Origin: Trichothermofontia sp037445115 | GTDB lineage: Bacteria; Cyanobacteriota; Cyanobacteriia; B231 | Assembly (NCBI GenBank): GCA_037445115.1 | Contig: JBBILC010000038.1 | Location: 1 to 36,662 of the forward strand | Direction of reading: 5' to 3' | Length of the DNA: 36,662 bases | Shown here: piece by piece, positions 8,130 through 16,246 of the stretch | Layout: each line of letters begins with the position of its first letter | Numbering within the stretch: the first letter of the stretch is position 1 | Made by a program: the position numbers and the translations under genes | Notes under the pieces: generated by a model | Database searches by the model: none | Told to the model about the DNA's origin: nothing | Seen by the model: only the letters and a program-made list of their open reading frames with translations

Positions 8130-8294
8130 CTATGCCGCAGCGGCAACCACCATCAGCAAAGTTACAAAGAGGGTCGCGACGGCACCTTGTAACGCATACT
8201 GCCGCTGTTGCGCCTCGGAGGGATAGGTGGCATAGGTCATCGCTGGCTCGATCGCGTAGTTGTTCAGAACGCCTCGGTCATCGGTGGTGTACAT
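8130..8294 (-). CDS. psb34: Photosystem II assembly protein Psb34
   Basis: A 54-residue protein of the Ssl1498 family. The N-terminal soluble segment contains the conserved R-G-x-L-N-N-Y-A-I-E-P block (residues 7-17), followed by one C-terminal transmembrane helix (ALQGAVATLFVTLLMVVAAAA). In Synechocystis, Psb34 binds photosystem II assembly intermediates carrying CP47 and is thought to compete with high-light-inducible proteins. The start ATG at 8294 has AAGGAG nine bases upstream. The frame runs open further upstream but lacks support there. It heads the row psb34, 65-residue protein, Psb35-related. Confidence 0.85.
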   Translation of the reverse strand: MYTTDDRGVLNNYAIEPAMTYATYPSEAQQRQYALQGAVATLFVTLLMVVAAAA

Positions 8295-8711
8295 GTCGCT
8301 GGCTCCTTGAGTTGCTTGGGTTTGTAACTTTATGTAAACAACTATAACAGTCATGTAACAATCTTGCAACAATTCTTGCAAAATTTTTTGGAGGGTGCTA
8401 AAGCGGTAGTTCGGATGGGAGGGCGCGGGGTACGGATCGGAGCCGCTGCGCTAGGGGCGGGTTAGCGCATGGCCTTGGGAGCGATGGACGTGCTTAGGCC
8501 GGTGCTTCGGGGCGGTGATCATCCGTTTCCCGGCTGTTCTGCCCCAGGAACGGTGAAGTTTGACGAAGTTTCCAGGTTTTTTCCTGATCGCCTAGCGCGA
8601 TCGTCGTTTGGGTGGGTTAAGGCGATTTCCGATGAGCCTTGCCGCGTCTGTGCAGGAGAATCGCTCCCGGCATCTACCGTGTTCCCCACCCTCTAGAGAC
8701 TGGAAACGACT
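8295..8711. other. Divergent intergenic region, no gene seen
   Basis: This 417-base gap separates psb34 (minus) from the RodZ-like gene (plus) and should hold both promoters. The part near psb34 (8330-8390) is AT-rich, as expected for a strong promoter and leader. The rest is GC-rich with short inverted words (tagcgcgatcg near 8590). I see no tRNA, no coding pattern and no clear riboswitch. Confidence 0.5.
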
Positions 8712-9713
8712 ATGCATTCCCTCTGTATGTCTGGATCTGCTGTGCCTGGACCTACCCTATTGCCGAGCGATCGCCTGGAACTCAGTGCGGAGCAGTGGCA
8801 GAGCCTCATCCACCAGGCTGAAGTCGCGCTGTGCGAAAGTGATGTTTACCGTCAAGCCCTAGCGAAGCTACGCCAAACCCTCGGCGAAACGGCGGAAGAA
8901 TTCCAATTCCTCTTGCAGACAATCGGCCAAGAAGCGATCCGCTTAGCACTGCAACCATTCAGTCGGCAGCCGCTCCCGGCCACCGTGGTCCATCCTCCCG
9001 ATGTTAAGGTTGCTCCCTCCCCATCCTCCCCCCCAAGCCCAGAAACCCCTCAGGATCGGGCAGCGGTTTTGTTGGCGGATGATTGGGTACCGAATCCCAC
9101 CCCCGCATTACCCGCTTCAGCGAAGAAGGGCCGTTTCCGTAAAGCCCAACAACAGGCGATCGCGGCAACCCAAGCGCGGGAAGAACGACTCTTAGAAATT
9201 GGCCGCATTCTCCAAAAAGCTAGGGCAACCAAACGCCTCTCCCTAGCTCAACTCCATAGCCTGACCCTGGTCCCCACCCACCAAATCACGGCCCTCGAAA
9301 CGGGACAACTGGACCACCTACCGGAAGACATCTATATTCGAGGCTTTATTCGACGGCTGGGCAATGCCTTGGGCTTGCATGGGACTGAACTGGCGGCATC
9401 CCTACCGAAGGATGATCCCAATCGCGGGGTTGTACCCTCCTGGTACCATCCCATTAAGGATAAGGGCCTGTATCTGCAACCGAGCCATCTTTATTGGGGC
9501 TATGCAGCGGTCATGGCGGGGGCAATGGGGGGGTTAGCCTGGGTCACCCAGCAGACGACACCGGAAGCTGTTGCCCAACCGGCAGTTTCGGCAGCCAGTC
9601 TCCTCTCCCAAGCAGAGAAGGCGACAACAGTCACCAGTACCCCTGGGATGCAGGCCAATGGCCGAGTTGCGGTGGGTTCTGAGATTGCGGCACCGGAAGC
9701 CCTGCCTTATTAA
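8712..9713 (+). CDS. RodZ-like protein: HTH domain plus single transmembrane helix
   Basis: A 333-residue protein. Residues 161-225 form a Cro/CI-like helix-turn-helix (GRILQKARATKRLSLAQL, then TALETGQLDHLPEDIYIRGF), which in RodZ proteins binds MreB rather than DNA. A transmembrane helix follows at about 260-278, then a short Ser/Thr/Ala-rich tail of 50 residues expected in the periplasm. The first 100 residues are helical, followed by a Pro/Ser linker. RodZ organises the cell-shape machinery in rods. The long N-terminal helical part and the short periplasmic tail differ from E. coli RodZ but fit cyanobacterial versions. Function is inferred from domain order. Confidence 0.75.
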   Translation: MHSLCMSGSAVPGPTLLPSDRLELSAEQWQSLIHQAEVALCESDVYRQALAKLRQTLGETAEEFQFLLQTIGQEAIRLALQPFSRQPLPATVVHPPDVKVAPSPSSPPSPETPQDRAAVLLADDWVPNPTPALPASAKKGRFRKAQQQAIAATQAREERLLEIGRILQKARATKRLSLAQLHSLTLVPTHQITALETGQLDHLPEDIYIRGFIRRLGNALGLHGTELAASLPKDDPNRGVVPSWYHPIKDKGLYLQPSHLYWGYAAVMAGAMGGLAWVTQQTTPEAVAQPAVSAASLLSQAEKATTVTSTPGMQANGRVAVGSEIAAPEALPY

Positions 9714-9745
9714 TGAAGTGGACCGAGCTAATCCAACGGATGTAC

Positions 9746-9788
9746 CTCCCCTCGCCCCCAGCCCCTCTCCCCGTGGGTGAGGGGAGCT
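9746..9788. repeat. GC-rich inverted repeat (CCCCTCTCC/GGTGAGGGG type)
   Basis: The sequence CTCGCCCCCAGCCCCTCTCC followed by a short spacer and GTGAGGGGAG forms a hairpin just after the RodZ-like gene. Words of this kind are abundant dispersed repeats in cyanobacterial intergenic DNA. It may also stop transcription of the upstream gene. Confidence 0.6.
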
Positions 9789-9802
9789 AGTCGCTTGTCA
9801 TG

Positions 9803-9895
9803 CCTAAAATGATGGGCTGTAGGTTGGTGTCGAGCCTGCGAGACCTAACACATTTACTGGCATTGTTGGGTCGCACTGCGTTTGACCCAACCTAC
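9803..9895 (+). repeat. Dispersed palindromic element, copy 1
   Basis: About 93 bases with outer arms GTAGGTTGG (9819-9827) and CCAACCTAC (9887-9895) and an inner arm pair around GTTGGGTCGCA/TTTGACCCAAC. A second copy in the opposite orientation lies at 21187-21282, with the same spacing of the shared words GGTTGGTGTCG, TTACTGGC and GTTGGGTCGCAC. Neither copy carries a gene, so this is a non-coding dispersed repeat. Confidence 0.8.
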
Positions 9896-9916
9896 CGAAT
9901 GAACCTTGACAGACTA

Positions 9917-10012
9917 CTAGCTCAGTCGATCGGCAAGGGTTTGGACAAAGTGTTGATGGTCGGGTGAGTTTAAGCCTGCCTGGAGGGTGGCCAAGACTTG
10001 GGTCATCTCGCC
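9917..10012 (-). pseudogene. Relic of a Uma2 family gene (C-terminal fragment)
   Basis: The minus-strand translation MTQVLATLQAGLNSPDHQHF continues to a stop at 9917. It matches the C-terminal end of the intact Uma2 protein encoded at 35145-35858 at 19 of 28 positions without gaps. Nothing upstream in any frame resembles the rest of the Uma2 nuclease, so only the tail remains. A duplicated word GGCGAG(A/G)TGACCCAA just upstream suggests local rearrangement. It is read as debris of a lost Uma2 gene. Confidence 0.6.
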
Positions 10013-10188
10013 ATTGATTGGGTCACCTCGCCATTCCAGGGGGGAATTGTGTTGATGTTGATGGCTGGAGCGGACTGGGTGGCAGTTATGGCAGTTCACA
10101 GGGCGCAGGTGATCTCGTATTGGGAAGGATCAGGCGATCGCATACGCTAAGCTGAAAAGCGTAGATCTCTGCAAGCACAACGGTAGCC

Positions 10189-11646
10189 ATGCCCCAGCAA
10201 GACTGGTCTTTCCTGATTCGACAATTTGAAGCCGCGATCGGCAAAGACAAGGTTATCCGTAAGCGGGAGCAATTGCTGGTGTATGAGTGTGATGGTCTGA
10301 CCAGCTATCGTCAGCGGCCTGCGGTTGTGGTTCTGCCCCGGACGACGGAGGAAGTGGCGGCGATCGTGCGGATTTGCGATCGGGAACAGGTGCCCTTTGT
10401 TGCCCGGGGGGCGGGAACGGGGCTTTCTGGCGGTGCACTCCCCGTGGAAGATTGCGTGCTGATCGTCACGGCCCTGATGCGCCAAATCCTCAAGATTGAC
10501 TACGAGAATCAGCGCATTACGGTCCAGCCAGGGGTGATCAATAACTGGGTGACCCAGGCCGTCAGTGGGGCCGGTTTCTACTATGCCCCCGATCCGTCCA
10601 GTCAAATTATTTGCTCGATCGGCGGCAATGTGGCGGAAAATTCCGGGGGCGTCCATTGCCTGAAGTATGGGGTCACTACGAACCATGTTCTGGGGTTAAA
10701 GCTGGTCTTGCCCGATGGTGCGATCGTCGATGTGGGGGGTAGCATCCCGGAAATGCCCGGTTACGATCTGACGGGCCTCTTCGTCGGCTCGGAAGGGACT
10801 TTGGGGATTGCCACCGAAATTACCCTGCGCATTCTCAAGGCCCCGGAAGCCGTGCGGGTGTTGTTGGCGGATTTCACCGCGATCGAGGCTGCTGGCGCGG
10901 CGGTCTCGGACATTATCAGCAGTGGCATTATTCCGGGGGGCATGGAAATCATGGACAACCTCAGCATCAATGCCGTTGAGGATGTGGTGGCGACCGGCTG
11001 TTATCCCCGTGATGCCGCCGCCATTTTATTGGTGGAGCTGGATGGCCTCGAAGTGGATGTGGAAACGAACAGTCAACGGGTCACCGCAATCTGCCAGCAA
11101 AATGGTGCCCGCAGTGTTGTCAGTGCCACCGATCCGGAGCAACGCCTGAAACTCTGGAAAGGCCGCAAGGCTGCCTTCGCGGCGGCTGGGCACATGAGTC
11201 CTGACTATTATGTCCAAGATGGCGTTATTCCCCGCACCCAACTCTCCTATATCCTGCAAGAGATTGAACAGTTGAGCCAACAATACGGCTTCCGGATTGC
11301 CAATGTTTTCCATGCGGGCGATGGCAATTTACATCCCCTGATTCTGTACGATAATGCCGTCCCCGGTGCCCTGGAGAAAGTGGAAGAACTGGGCGGCGAA
11401 ATCCTGAAACGCTGTGTGCAAGTCGGGGGCAGTCTATCGGGCGAACACGGCATTGGGGCCGATAAGCGCTGCTATATGCCCGCCATGTTTAATGCCACGG
11501 ATCTCGATACGATGTGTTGGGTCCGCCAAGTCTTTAACCCCAAGGGCTTAGCCAATCCCGATAAAATTTTCCCGACCCCCCGTACCTGTGGGGAAGCCGC
11601 CCAAGCCAAACTGAGCTACCAGGCACAAGGCGCTGAGGTATTCTAA
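10189..11646 (+). CDS. glcD: Glycolate oxidase/dehydrogenase subunit GlcD
   Basis: A 485-residue FAD-linked oxidase. The FAD-binding domain shows RGAGTGLSGGA (73-83), the flavin loop around PDPSSQIICSIGGNVAENSGG (134-154) and GLFVGSEGTLGIATE. The C-terminal cap has the conserved VFHAGDGNLHP and GGSLSGEHGIGADKR segments of the GlcD/D-lactate dehydrogenase family. The enzyme oxidises glycolate to glyoxylate in photorespiration, feeding electrons to the quinone pool through a partner iron-sulfur subunit (GlcF). No glcF lies in this window. The Uma2 relic and repeats upstream leave about 170 bases for its promoter. The start is ATG at 10189; no other start is better supported. Confidence 0.93.
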   Translation: MPQQDWSFLIRQFEAAIGKDKVIRKREQLLVYECDGLTSYRQRPAVVVLPRTTEEVAAIVRICDREQVPFVARGAGTGLSGGALPVEDCVLIVTALMRQILKIDYENQRITVQPGVINNWVTQAVSGAGFYYAPDPSSQIICSIGGNVAENSGGVHCLKYGVTTNHVLGLKLVLPDGAIVDVGGSIPEMPGYDLTGLFVGSEGTLGIATEITLRILKAPEAVRVLLADFTAIEAAGAAVSDIISSGIIPGGMEIMDNLSINAVEDVVATGCYPRDAAAILLVELDGLEVDVETNSQRVTAICQQNGARSVVSATDPEQRLKLWKGRKAAFAAAGHMSPDYYVQDGVIPRTQLSYILQEIEQLSQQYGFRIANVFHAGDGNLHPLILYDNAVPGALEKVEELGGEILKRCVQVGGSLSGEHGIGADKRCYMPAMFNATDLDTMCWVRQVFNPKGLANPDKIFPTPRTCGEAAQAKLSYQAQGAEVF

Positions 11647-11781
11647 GGCCCCGAATTCATACCCAGCAACCATACCCAGCAATATGATGGGGGTAGCGTT
11701 GGGGAACCAGCGATCGCCGGTACAATAAACGCGACCTCAAACCATGATCTCGAACGATTCAAGACGAGAAAGGAACGCTGA

Positions 11782-12333
11782 ATGCTTGTCAAATCTACAC
11801 AGCCATACCTGATCGCGAGTCTGGCGGTGACCCTTTGGGCGGGGGGGCTAGTCCCAGTCAACGCGGATGAGCCAGTCGTAACTACCCATTCCCAGACGGC
11901 GATACCCAGCCCCTTGAGCCAGAGACCCTCAACGCCGACAACCCCGCCTGTCATGGCGGACAACCCTCGCGATCGGGAAACCAACGATGCCGTCAGCGAT
12001 ATCGAAGACCGGGCCGAAGCCTTTGTCGATGCCCTCGCCGCTGCCCACTATGAGTACGCTTGGGGCTACCTCCACCCCATTTTGCAAGCGGAAATCTCCC
12101 CCGCCCGGGTTGAGCAAAAGTGGGAGTCCTTACGCCGCCGGACGGGTCCCTTTGAGCGACGGCTCAACACCCAAACCCAGCGCAATCTGGTAATTATCAA
12201 AGCCAAATTTGGACGCACCACCGACGATCTGTTTATTGTCTTTGATAATGAGGGGCGGATTTATAGCGTTGATTTTCCCGCCACTGAAACAGACGACTTG
12301 TTTGGCAAGACCGATAACGCAACGTCTCCCTAG
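11782..12333 (+). CDS. Secreted protein with a DUF3887-like (NTF2-like) domain
   Basis: A 183-residue protein with a signal peptide (hydrophobic core LIASLAVTLWAGGLVPV, likely cleavage after VNA near residue 28), a low-complexity Thr/Pro/Ser linker to about residue 70, and one folded domain from about 75 to 170. That domain (AEAFVDALAAAHYEYAWGYL, VEQKWESL, then the strands LVIIKAKFG and LFIVFDNEGRIYSVDF) has the helix-then-beta-sheet pattern of DUF3887/NTF2-like folds. It is expected in the periplasm. A ligand or catalytic role cannot be read. AGAAAGGAAC stands upstream of the ATG at 11782. Confidence 0.72.
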   Translation: MLVKSTQPYLIASLAVTLWAGGLVPVNADEPVVTTHSQTAIPSPLSQRPSTPTTPPVMADNPRDRETNDAVSDIEDRAEAFVDALAAAHYEYAWGYLHPILQAEISPARVEQKWESLRRRTGPFERRLNTQTQRNLVIIKAKFGRTTDDLFIVFDNEGRIYSVDFPATETDDLFGKTDNATSP

Positions 12334-12348
12334 TCGAATGGCTCCTTG

Positions 12349-12444
12349 TCTCCTTGTCCTTCGTCAGGCCGCCGATCGCCCCTACAGGTCAGCTCGTCTC
12401 CTTGTCCTTCATCAGGCCGCCGATCGCCCCTACAGGTCACCTCT
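12349..12444. repeat. Tandem duplication, two 48-bp units
   Basis: Units 12349-12396 and 12397-12444 share the run from tctccttgtccttc to cctacaggtca with very few differences. They lie between the DUF3887-like gene and the 35-residue membrane peptide, and no gene is interrupted. Confidence 0.85.
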
Positions 12445-12527
12445 CTCGCTCGGTAGATCTTCGGGATGGAGATACGAAATGCTTCCCTGAGCCAGTGTTT
12501 CCTGTAAAGAACAGGAAGGAGGTGGAG

Positions 12528-12635
12528 ATGGTTGGGGTTTACCTATTGTTCCTTGCGATCGGTGTTGGCATCCTTTGGGCAGGGAGTCAATTGGCAGAGG
12601 AGGTCGATCGGATTGCCCTGCTGTTCAGCGGCTAG
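12528..12635 (+). CDS. 35-residue single-pass membrane peptide
   Basis: A very short frame with an excellent ribosome-binding site (AGGAAGGAGGTGGAG directly before ATG at 12528). The product begins with a transmembrane helix (VGVYLLFLAIGVGILWAGSQL) and ends with a short amphipathic tail (AEEVDRIALLFSG). Its size and design match the many one-helix peptides of cyanobacterial thylakoid complexes, but I cannot match it to a named one. Its stop lies five bases from the end of the convergent tldD gene. The strong translation signal and the hydrophobic helix argue it is real; it would be missed by most gene finders. Confidence 0.6.
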   Translation: MVGVYLLFLAIGVGILWAGSQLAEEVDRIALLFSG

Positions 12636-12640
12636 AAACC

Positions 12641-14038
12641 TCAAACAGCCTCACCACCCACCACCACATTGCGAATCCGCAAACTGGGGCCACCACAGCC
12701 CACGGGTAACCCACCCTGGCCTCCTTTACCACAGCCGCCCGACTCATCCCAATAGAAGTCATCTCCGATCGCTTCAATGTCGGCCAGGGTCTTAAACACA
12801 TTGCCGGATAGAGTGACATCGCGCACAGGTTCGGCAAGTTTACCCTTGCGGATCATCCAGGCTTCTCCGGCACTAAAGGTGAACATTTCCCCATTCGTCA
12901 TTCCCCCCAACCAATTGCGGGCATAGACGCCTTCCTGGATATCACGACACAAGTCCGCCACGGGCGTCTTTCCTGACTCGATCCAGGTGTTGGTCATGCG
13001 GACGATCGGGGGATAGTGGTAGTTCAGGCAGCGGGCGTTACCGGTGGGGGCTTCCTCTAGCTTGCCTGCCGTTTCCCGTGAGTGAAGGCGACCGACCAGT
13101 TCCCCATTCCGAATGAGTTGGGTGGTGGTGGCTGGGGTGCCTTCGTCGTCATATTGATAGCTGCCACGATGGCCCAGGGGAGCCGCGCCGTCAAAAATTT
13201 GCAGATCCGGGGGACCAAAGCGCCGCCCGATCGTCATCACTTCCAGCAGATCCGGATTTTCGTAGGCCATATCGGCCTCGGAAAGATGGCCAAAGGCTTC
13301 ATGGACAAAGAGTCCCGTTAGGATCGGGTCAATCACGACCGTATAGGTGTTGCCCTTCACTGGGGGCAGAACGAGGGCGTCCACAGCCCGTTGGGCCGCA
13401 CTCCGTACCTGCTGATCTAACCCTAGCAAGTCTTCATAGGCACGGCGTGAGCCGGTAGTTTCCCGGCCCGTTTGCACAGTTTCGCCATTCCGGGCGGTGG
13501 CTGCAAACCGCATTTCCATATCCACCCAGGACTGTTCGATCAGGGTGCCCTCGGAGGTGATCAGAATCATGCGTTGGGCGCTGTCCCCATACCGCACAGA
13601 CACGGTGGCAATGCGATCGTCTACCTGGCGCAGAACCGTGGCGTAGTGATCACATAGTTGCTTTTTCTCGGCGAGGGGAATCTGACGCGGATCGGTGCCG
13701 CTGAGGGGCAGGTGACAGTCCGCCTGGACGATCGCGATCGGGGCTAGGATAGTTTCTTCGGTCCCGACTAGCCGTGCGGCACTTACGGCCTCTTCGATCC
13801 GCTCCGCCAGGGCACCCAGGTGATTAAAACTGGCAAAGCCCCACCCACCCCGGTAGCAGGCCCGCACTTGCCCCCCGATCGCCACCGCTTCACTGAGGGT
13901 TTCAACCCGATTGCCTCGCAGCAATATATTGGTATCTTCCGATTCCTCTAGGCGAATGGCTAGGTAATCAACCCGCGCCTGATAGCGCTGCATCAGGTCA
14001 GCCAACAGGTTTTTGACATCAGCGGGCAGCATCGGCAT
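12641..14038 (-). CDS. tldD: TldD metalloprotease subunit
   Basis: A 465-residue member of the TldD/PmbA (peptidase U62) family. The zinc motif HEAFGH at 246-251 (HExxxH) marks it as TldD, the catalytic subunit; the partner TldE/PmbA lacks it. The TldD/E complex degrades unfolded peptides and matures some ribosomally made peptides such as microcins. In cyanobacteria a paired gene is usually present, but none is seen beside this one. The chosen start (14038) has GAGGAG nine bases upstream; the frame extends 12 residues further without a comparable signal. Confidence 0.93.
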   Translation of the reverse strand: MPMLPADVKNLLADLMQRYQARVDYLAIRLEESEDTNILLRGNRVETLSEAVAIGGQVRACYRGGWGFASFNHLGALAERIEEAVSAARLVGTEETILAPIAIVQADCHLPLSGTDPRQIPLAEKKQLCDHYATVLRQVDDRIATVSVRYGDSAQRMILITSEGTLIEQSWVDMEMRFAATARNGETVQTGRETTGSRRAYEDLLGLDQQVRSAAQRAVDALVLPPVKGNTYTVVIDPILTGLFVHEAFGHLSEADMAYENPDLLEVMTIGRRFGPPDLQIFDGAAPLGHRGSYQYDDEGTPATTTQLIRNGELVGRLHSRETAGKLEEAPTGNARCLNYHYPPIVRMTNTWIESGKTPVADLCRDIQEGVYARNWLGGMTNGEMFTFSAGEAWMIRKGKLAEPVRDVTLSGNVFKTLADIEAIGDDFYWDESGGCGKGGQGGLPVGCGGPSLRIRNVVVGGEAV

Positions 14039-14286
14039 GGCGTCATTCTCCTCCGTTTGGCGCGATCGTAGCACAGAGTATTAAGGCAAATAGCAGCCTA
14101 GTCGCTCCTGGCGGCGCATTAAGCTGAGCGTCCAGTTTGGCGTAGGAAGTTGGCTTACACCCGCGCCCACACCGACGAGAAATATAACGATCTTAAAGCG
14201 CTATCAATAAACGCTATCAATGACAACACCCTTCTCCCACGGATCAAACGCCGTATCCCAGACGCAGTAAGCGGCAGTGCTATTGA

Positions 14287-16101
14287 TTACTGCGATCGAT
14301 CGATCTTCAACACCGCCATAAACGCTGATTGGGGCACTTCCACAGAACCCAGGGCCTTCATGCGTTTTTTACCCTTGGCCTGCTTTTGCAGCAGTTTCTT
14401 CTTCCGGGAAATATCCCCCCCGTAGCACTTGGCTAACACGTCCTTGCGCAGGGCAGGGATGTGTTCACTGGCCACAACGCGACTCCCGATCGCCGCTTGT
14501 AGGGGAATCTTAAACTGGTGGCGGGGAATTTCTTCCTTCAGTTTTTCCACTAGGGCCTTGCCCACATAGTAGGCTTTGTCCCGATGGACGATCGTCGCGA
14601 GGGGATCAACCGGGTCGTTGTTAATCAGAATGTCCAATTTGACCAGGTTATCCTCGCGGTAGCCAATGAAGTGGTATTCCATGCTGGCATAGCCGCGTGA
14701 TCGCGATTTCATCTGATCGAAATAGTCAGTGACAACTTCCGCCAGGGGGATTTCATAAATCAAGGTCGTGCGCGATTGGGTGAGATATTTCATATCCTTG
14801 AAAACCCCCCGCCGACTTTGGGCCAATTCCATCAATGCCCCCACGTAAGTTTCCGGCGTGATCATATCCACCTGAACGTAGGGTTCCTCGATCTTTTGGC
14901 GATATTGGGGGTCGGGTAATTTGCTGGGATTGTCGATATAAATGACCTCCCCATCCAATAGCGTTACCCGGTAGATAACCGAGGGAGCCGTGGTGACCAA
15001 ATCCAGGTTATATTCCCGTTCCAAACGCTCCTGAACGATTTCCATGTGCAGCAGTCCGAGGAAACCACAACGGAAACCAAAGCCCATTGCGCTGGAGGTT
15101 TCCGGTTCATAATGCAGGGCGGCATCATTGAGTTTTAATTTCTCTAGGGCTTCCCGCAGGTCCTCAAATTGATCTGCATCGCTGGGGAAAAGACCACAGA
15201 AAACCATTGGTTTGGCTTCGGTGTAACCGGGTAAGGGTTCAGCAGCAGGTTTATGGGCCAGGGTAATGGTGTCCCCGACCCGTGCATCCTCAACGGTTTT
15301 AATCGCGGCGGCGAAATAGCCCACTTCGCCAGCATGAAGGGTATCAACGGGAACTTGCATGGGGGCCAAAACGCCCAGTTCGTCAATTTCGTATTCCTTG
15401 CCAGAGGCCATCAGTTTCACCCGATCGCCCTTCTTGAGGGTGCCATCCATGACCCGGAAATAGACAATAACCCCGCGATAACTGTCGTAATAACTATCAA
15501 AAATCAATGCCCGGAGGGGGTCGGCGACGGTATCCTTGGGCGGTGGAATTAAATGCACGATCGCTTCGAGGATCTCGGGCACGCCAATGCCTTCCTTTGC
15601 CGAAGCGAGAATTGCTTGGGAGCAGTCGAGACCGATGATTTCCTCGATTTCCTGCTTGACGCGATCGGGTTCGGCTCCAGGCAGATCAATTTTATTGAGA
15701 ACGGGAATGATTTCCAGGTCGTGCTCTAGGGCCAGGTACACGTTCGCCAGGGTTTGGGCTTCGACCCCCTGGGAGGCATCGACGACGAGCAAAGCGCCTT
15801 CACAGGCTGCCAGCGATCGCGAGACTTCGTAGGAAAAATCGACATGGCCGGGGGTGTCGATCAGGTTGAGGACGTAGGATTGGCCATCCTGGGCCTGGTA
15901 GTCCATGCGGGCGGCTTGCAGCTTGATGGTGATCCCCCGCTCCCGCTCCAATTCCATGTTGTCGAGGAATTGGGCCTTCATCTCGCGATCGGCAACGGTG
16001 CCCGTTACCTGCAAGAGCCGATCTGCCAGGGTGGATTTACCGTGATCGATGTGGGCAATAATCGAAAAGTTGCGGATTTGGGCAACAGGGACGTTGGTCA
16101 T
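14287..16101 (-). CDS. lepA: Elongation factor 4 (LepA), ribosomal back-translocase GTPase
   Basis: A 604-residue translational GTPase. G1 is AHIDHGKS (15-22), G3 DTPGHVDF and G4 NKIDLPGA. The following domains include GFRCGFLGLLHMEIVQERLEREY, typical of LepA, and the C-terminal domain ends in KCYGGDISRKKKLLQKQ, the LepA signature for tRNA/ribosome contact. The length is that expected of the family. LepA acts on stalled ribosomes and affects initiation and stress tolerance. The next minus-strand gene, tldD, starts about 250 bases downstream, so the two are probably separate units. Confidence 0.97.
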   Translation of the reverse strand: MTNVPVAQIRNFSIIAHIDHGKSTLADRLLQVTGTVADREMKAQFLDNMELERERGITIKLQAARMDYQAQDGQSYVLNLIDTPGHVDFSYEVSRSLAACEGALLVVDASQGVEAQTLANVYLALEHDLEIIPVLNKIDLPGAEPDRVKQEIEEIIGLDCSQAILASAKEGIGVPEILEAIVHLIPPPKDTVADPLRALIFDSYYDSYRGVIVYFRVMDGTLKKGDRVKLMASGKEYEIDELGVLAPMQVPVDTLHAGEVGYFAAAIKTVEDARVGDTITLAHKPAAEPLPGYTEAKPMVFCGLFPSDADQFEDLREALEKLKLNDAALHYEPETSSAMGFGFRCGFLGLLHMEIVQERLEREYNLDLVTTAPSVIYRVTLLDGEVIYIDNPSKLPDPQYRQKIEEPYVQVDMITPETYVGALMELAQSRRGVFKDMKYLTQSRTTLIYEIPLAEVVTDYFDQMKSRSRGYASMEYHFIGYREDNLVKLDILINNDPVDPLATIVHRDKAYYVGKALVEKLKEEIPRHQFKIPLQAAIGSRVVASEHIPALRKDVLAKCYGGDISRKKKLLQKQAKGKKRMKALGSVEVPQSAFMAVLKIDRSQ

Positions 16102-16199
16102 AGGGTTTCAGGTAAATCCCCAGGGGATCATAGAGTCAGTCTGCTTAACATATTTTAAGGCTTTGGTTCCCTTTCCGGGGGATAGGCTCCGGACTAGGG

Positions 16200-16240
16200 G
16201 AAAAACCACTAAGACACTAAGAATACAAAGGAACACAAAG
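16200..16240. repeat. Low-complexity CACTAAGA/CACAAAGG run
   Basis: Short imperfect direct repeats of the words CACTAAGA, ACACTAAGA and CACAAAGG lie just after the RDD gene. Similar A-rich words are common low-complexity remnants in cyanobacterial gaps. No function is claimed. Confidence 0.4.
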
Positions 16241-16246
16241 GTTGCT

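Noticed and set aside
14150..14425. 91-codon plus-strand frame between tldD and lepA
   Set aside because: It runs into the lepA 3' end on the opposite strand, has no ribosome-binding site, and its translation is not protein-like.
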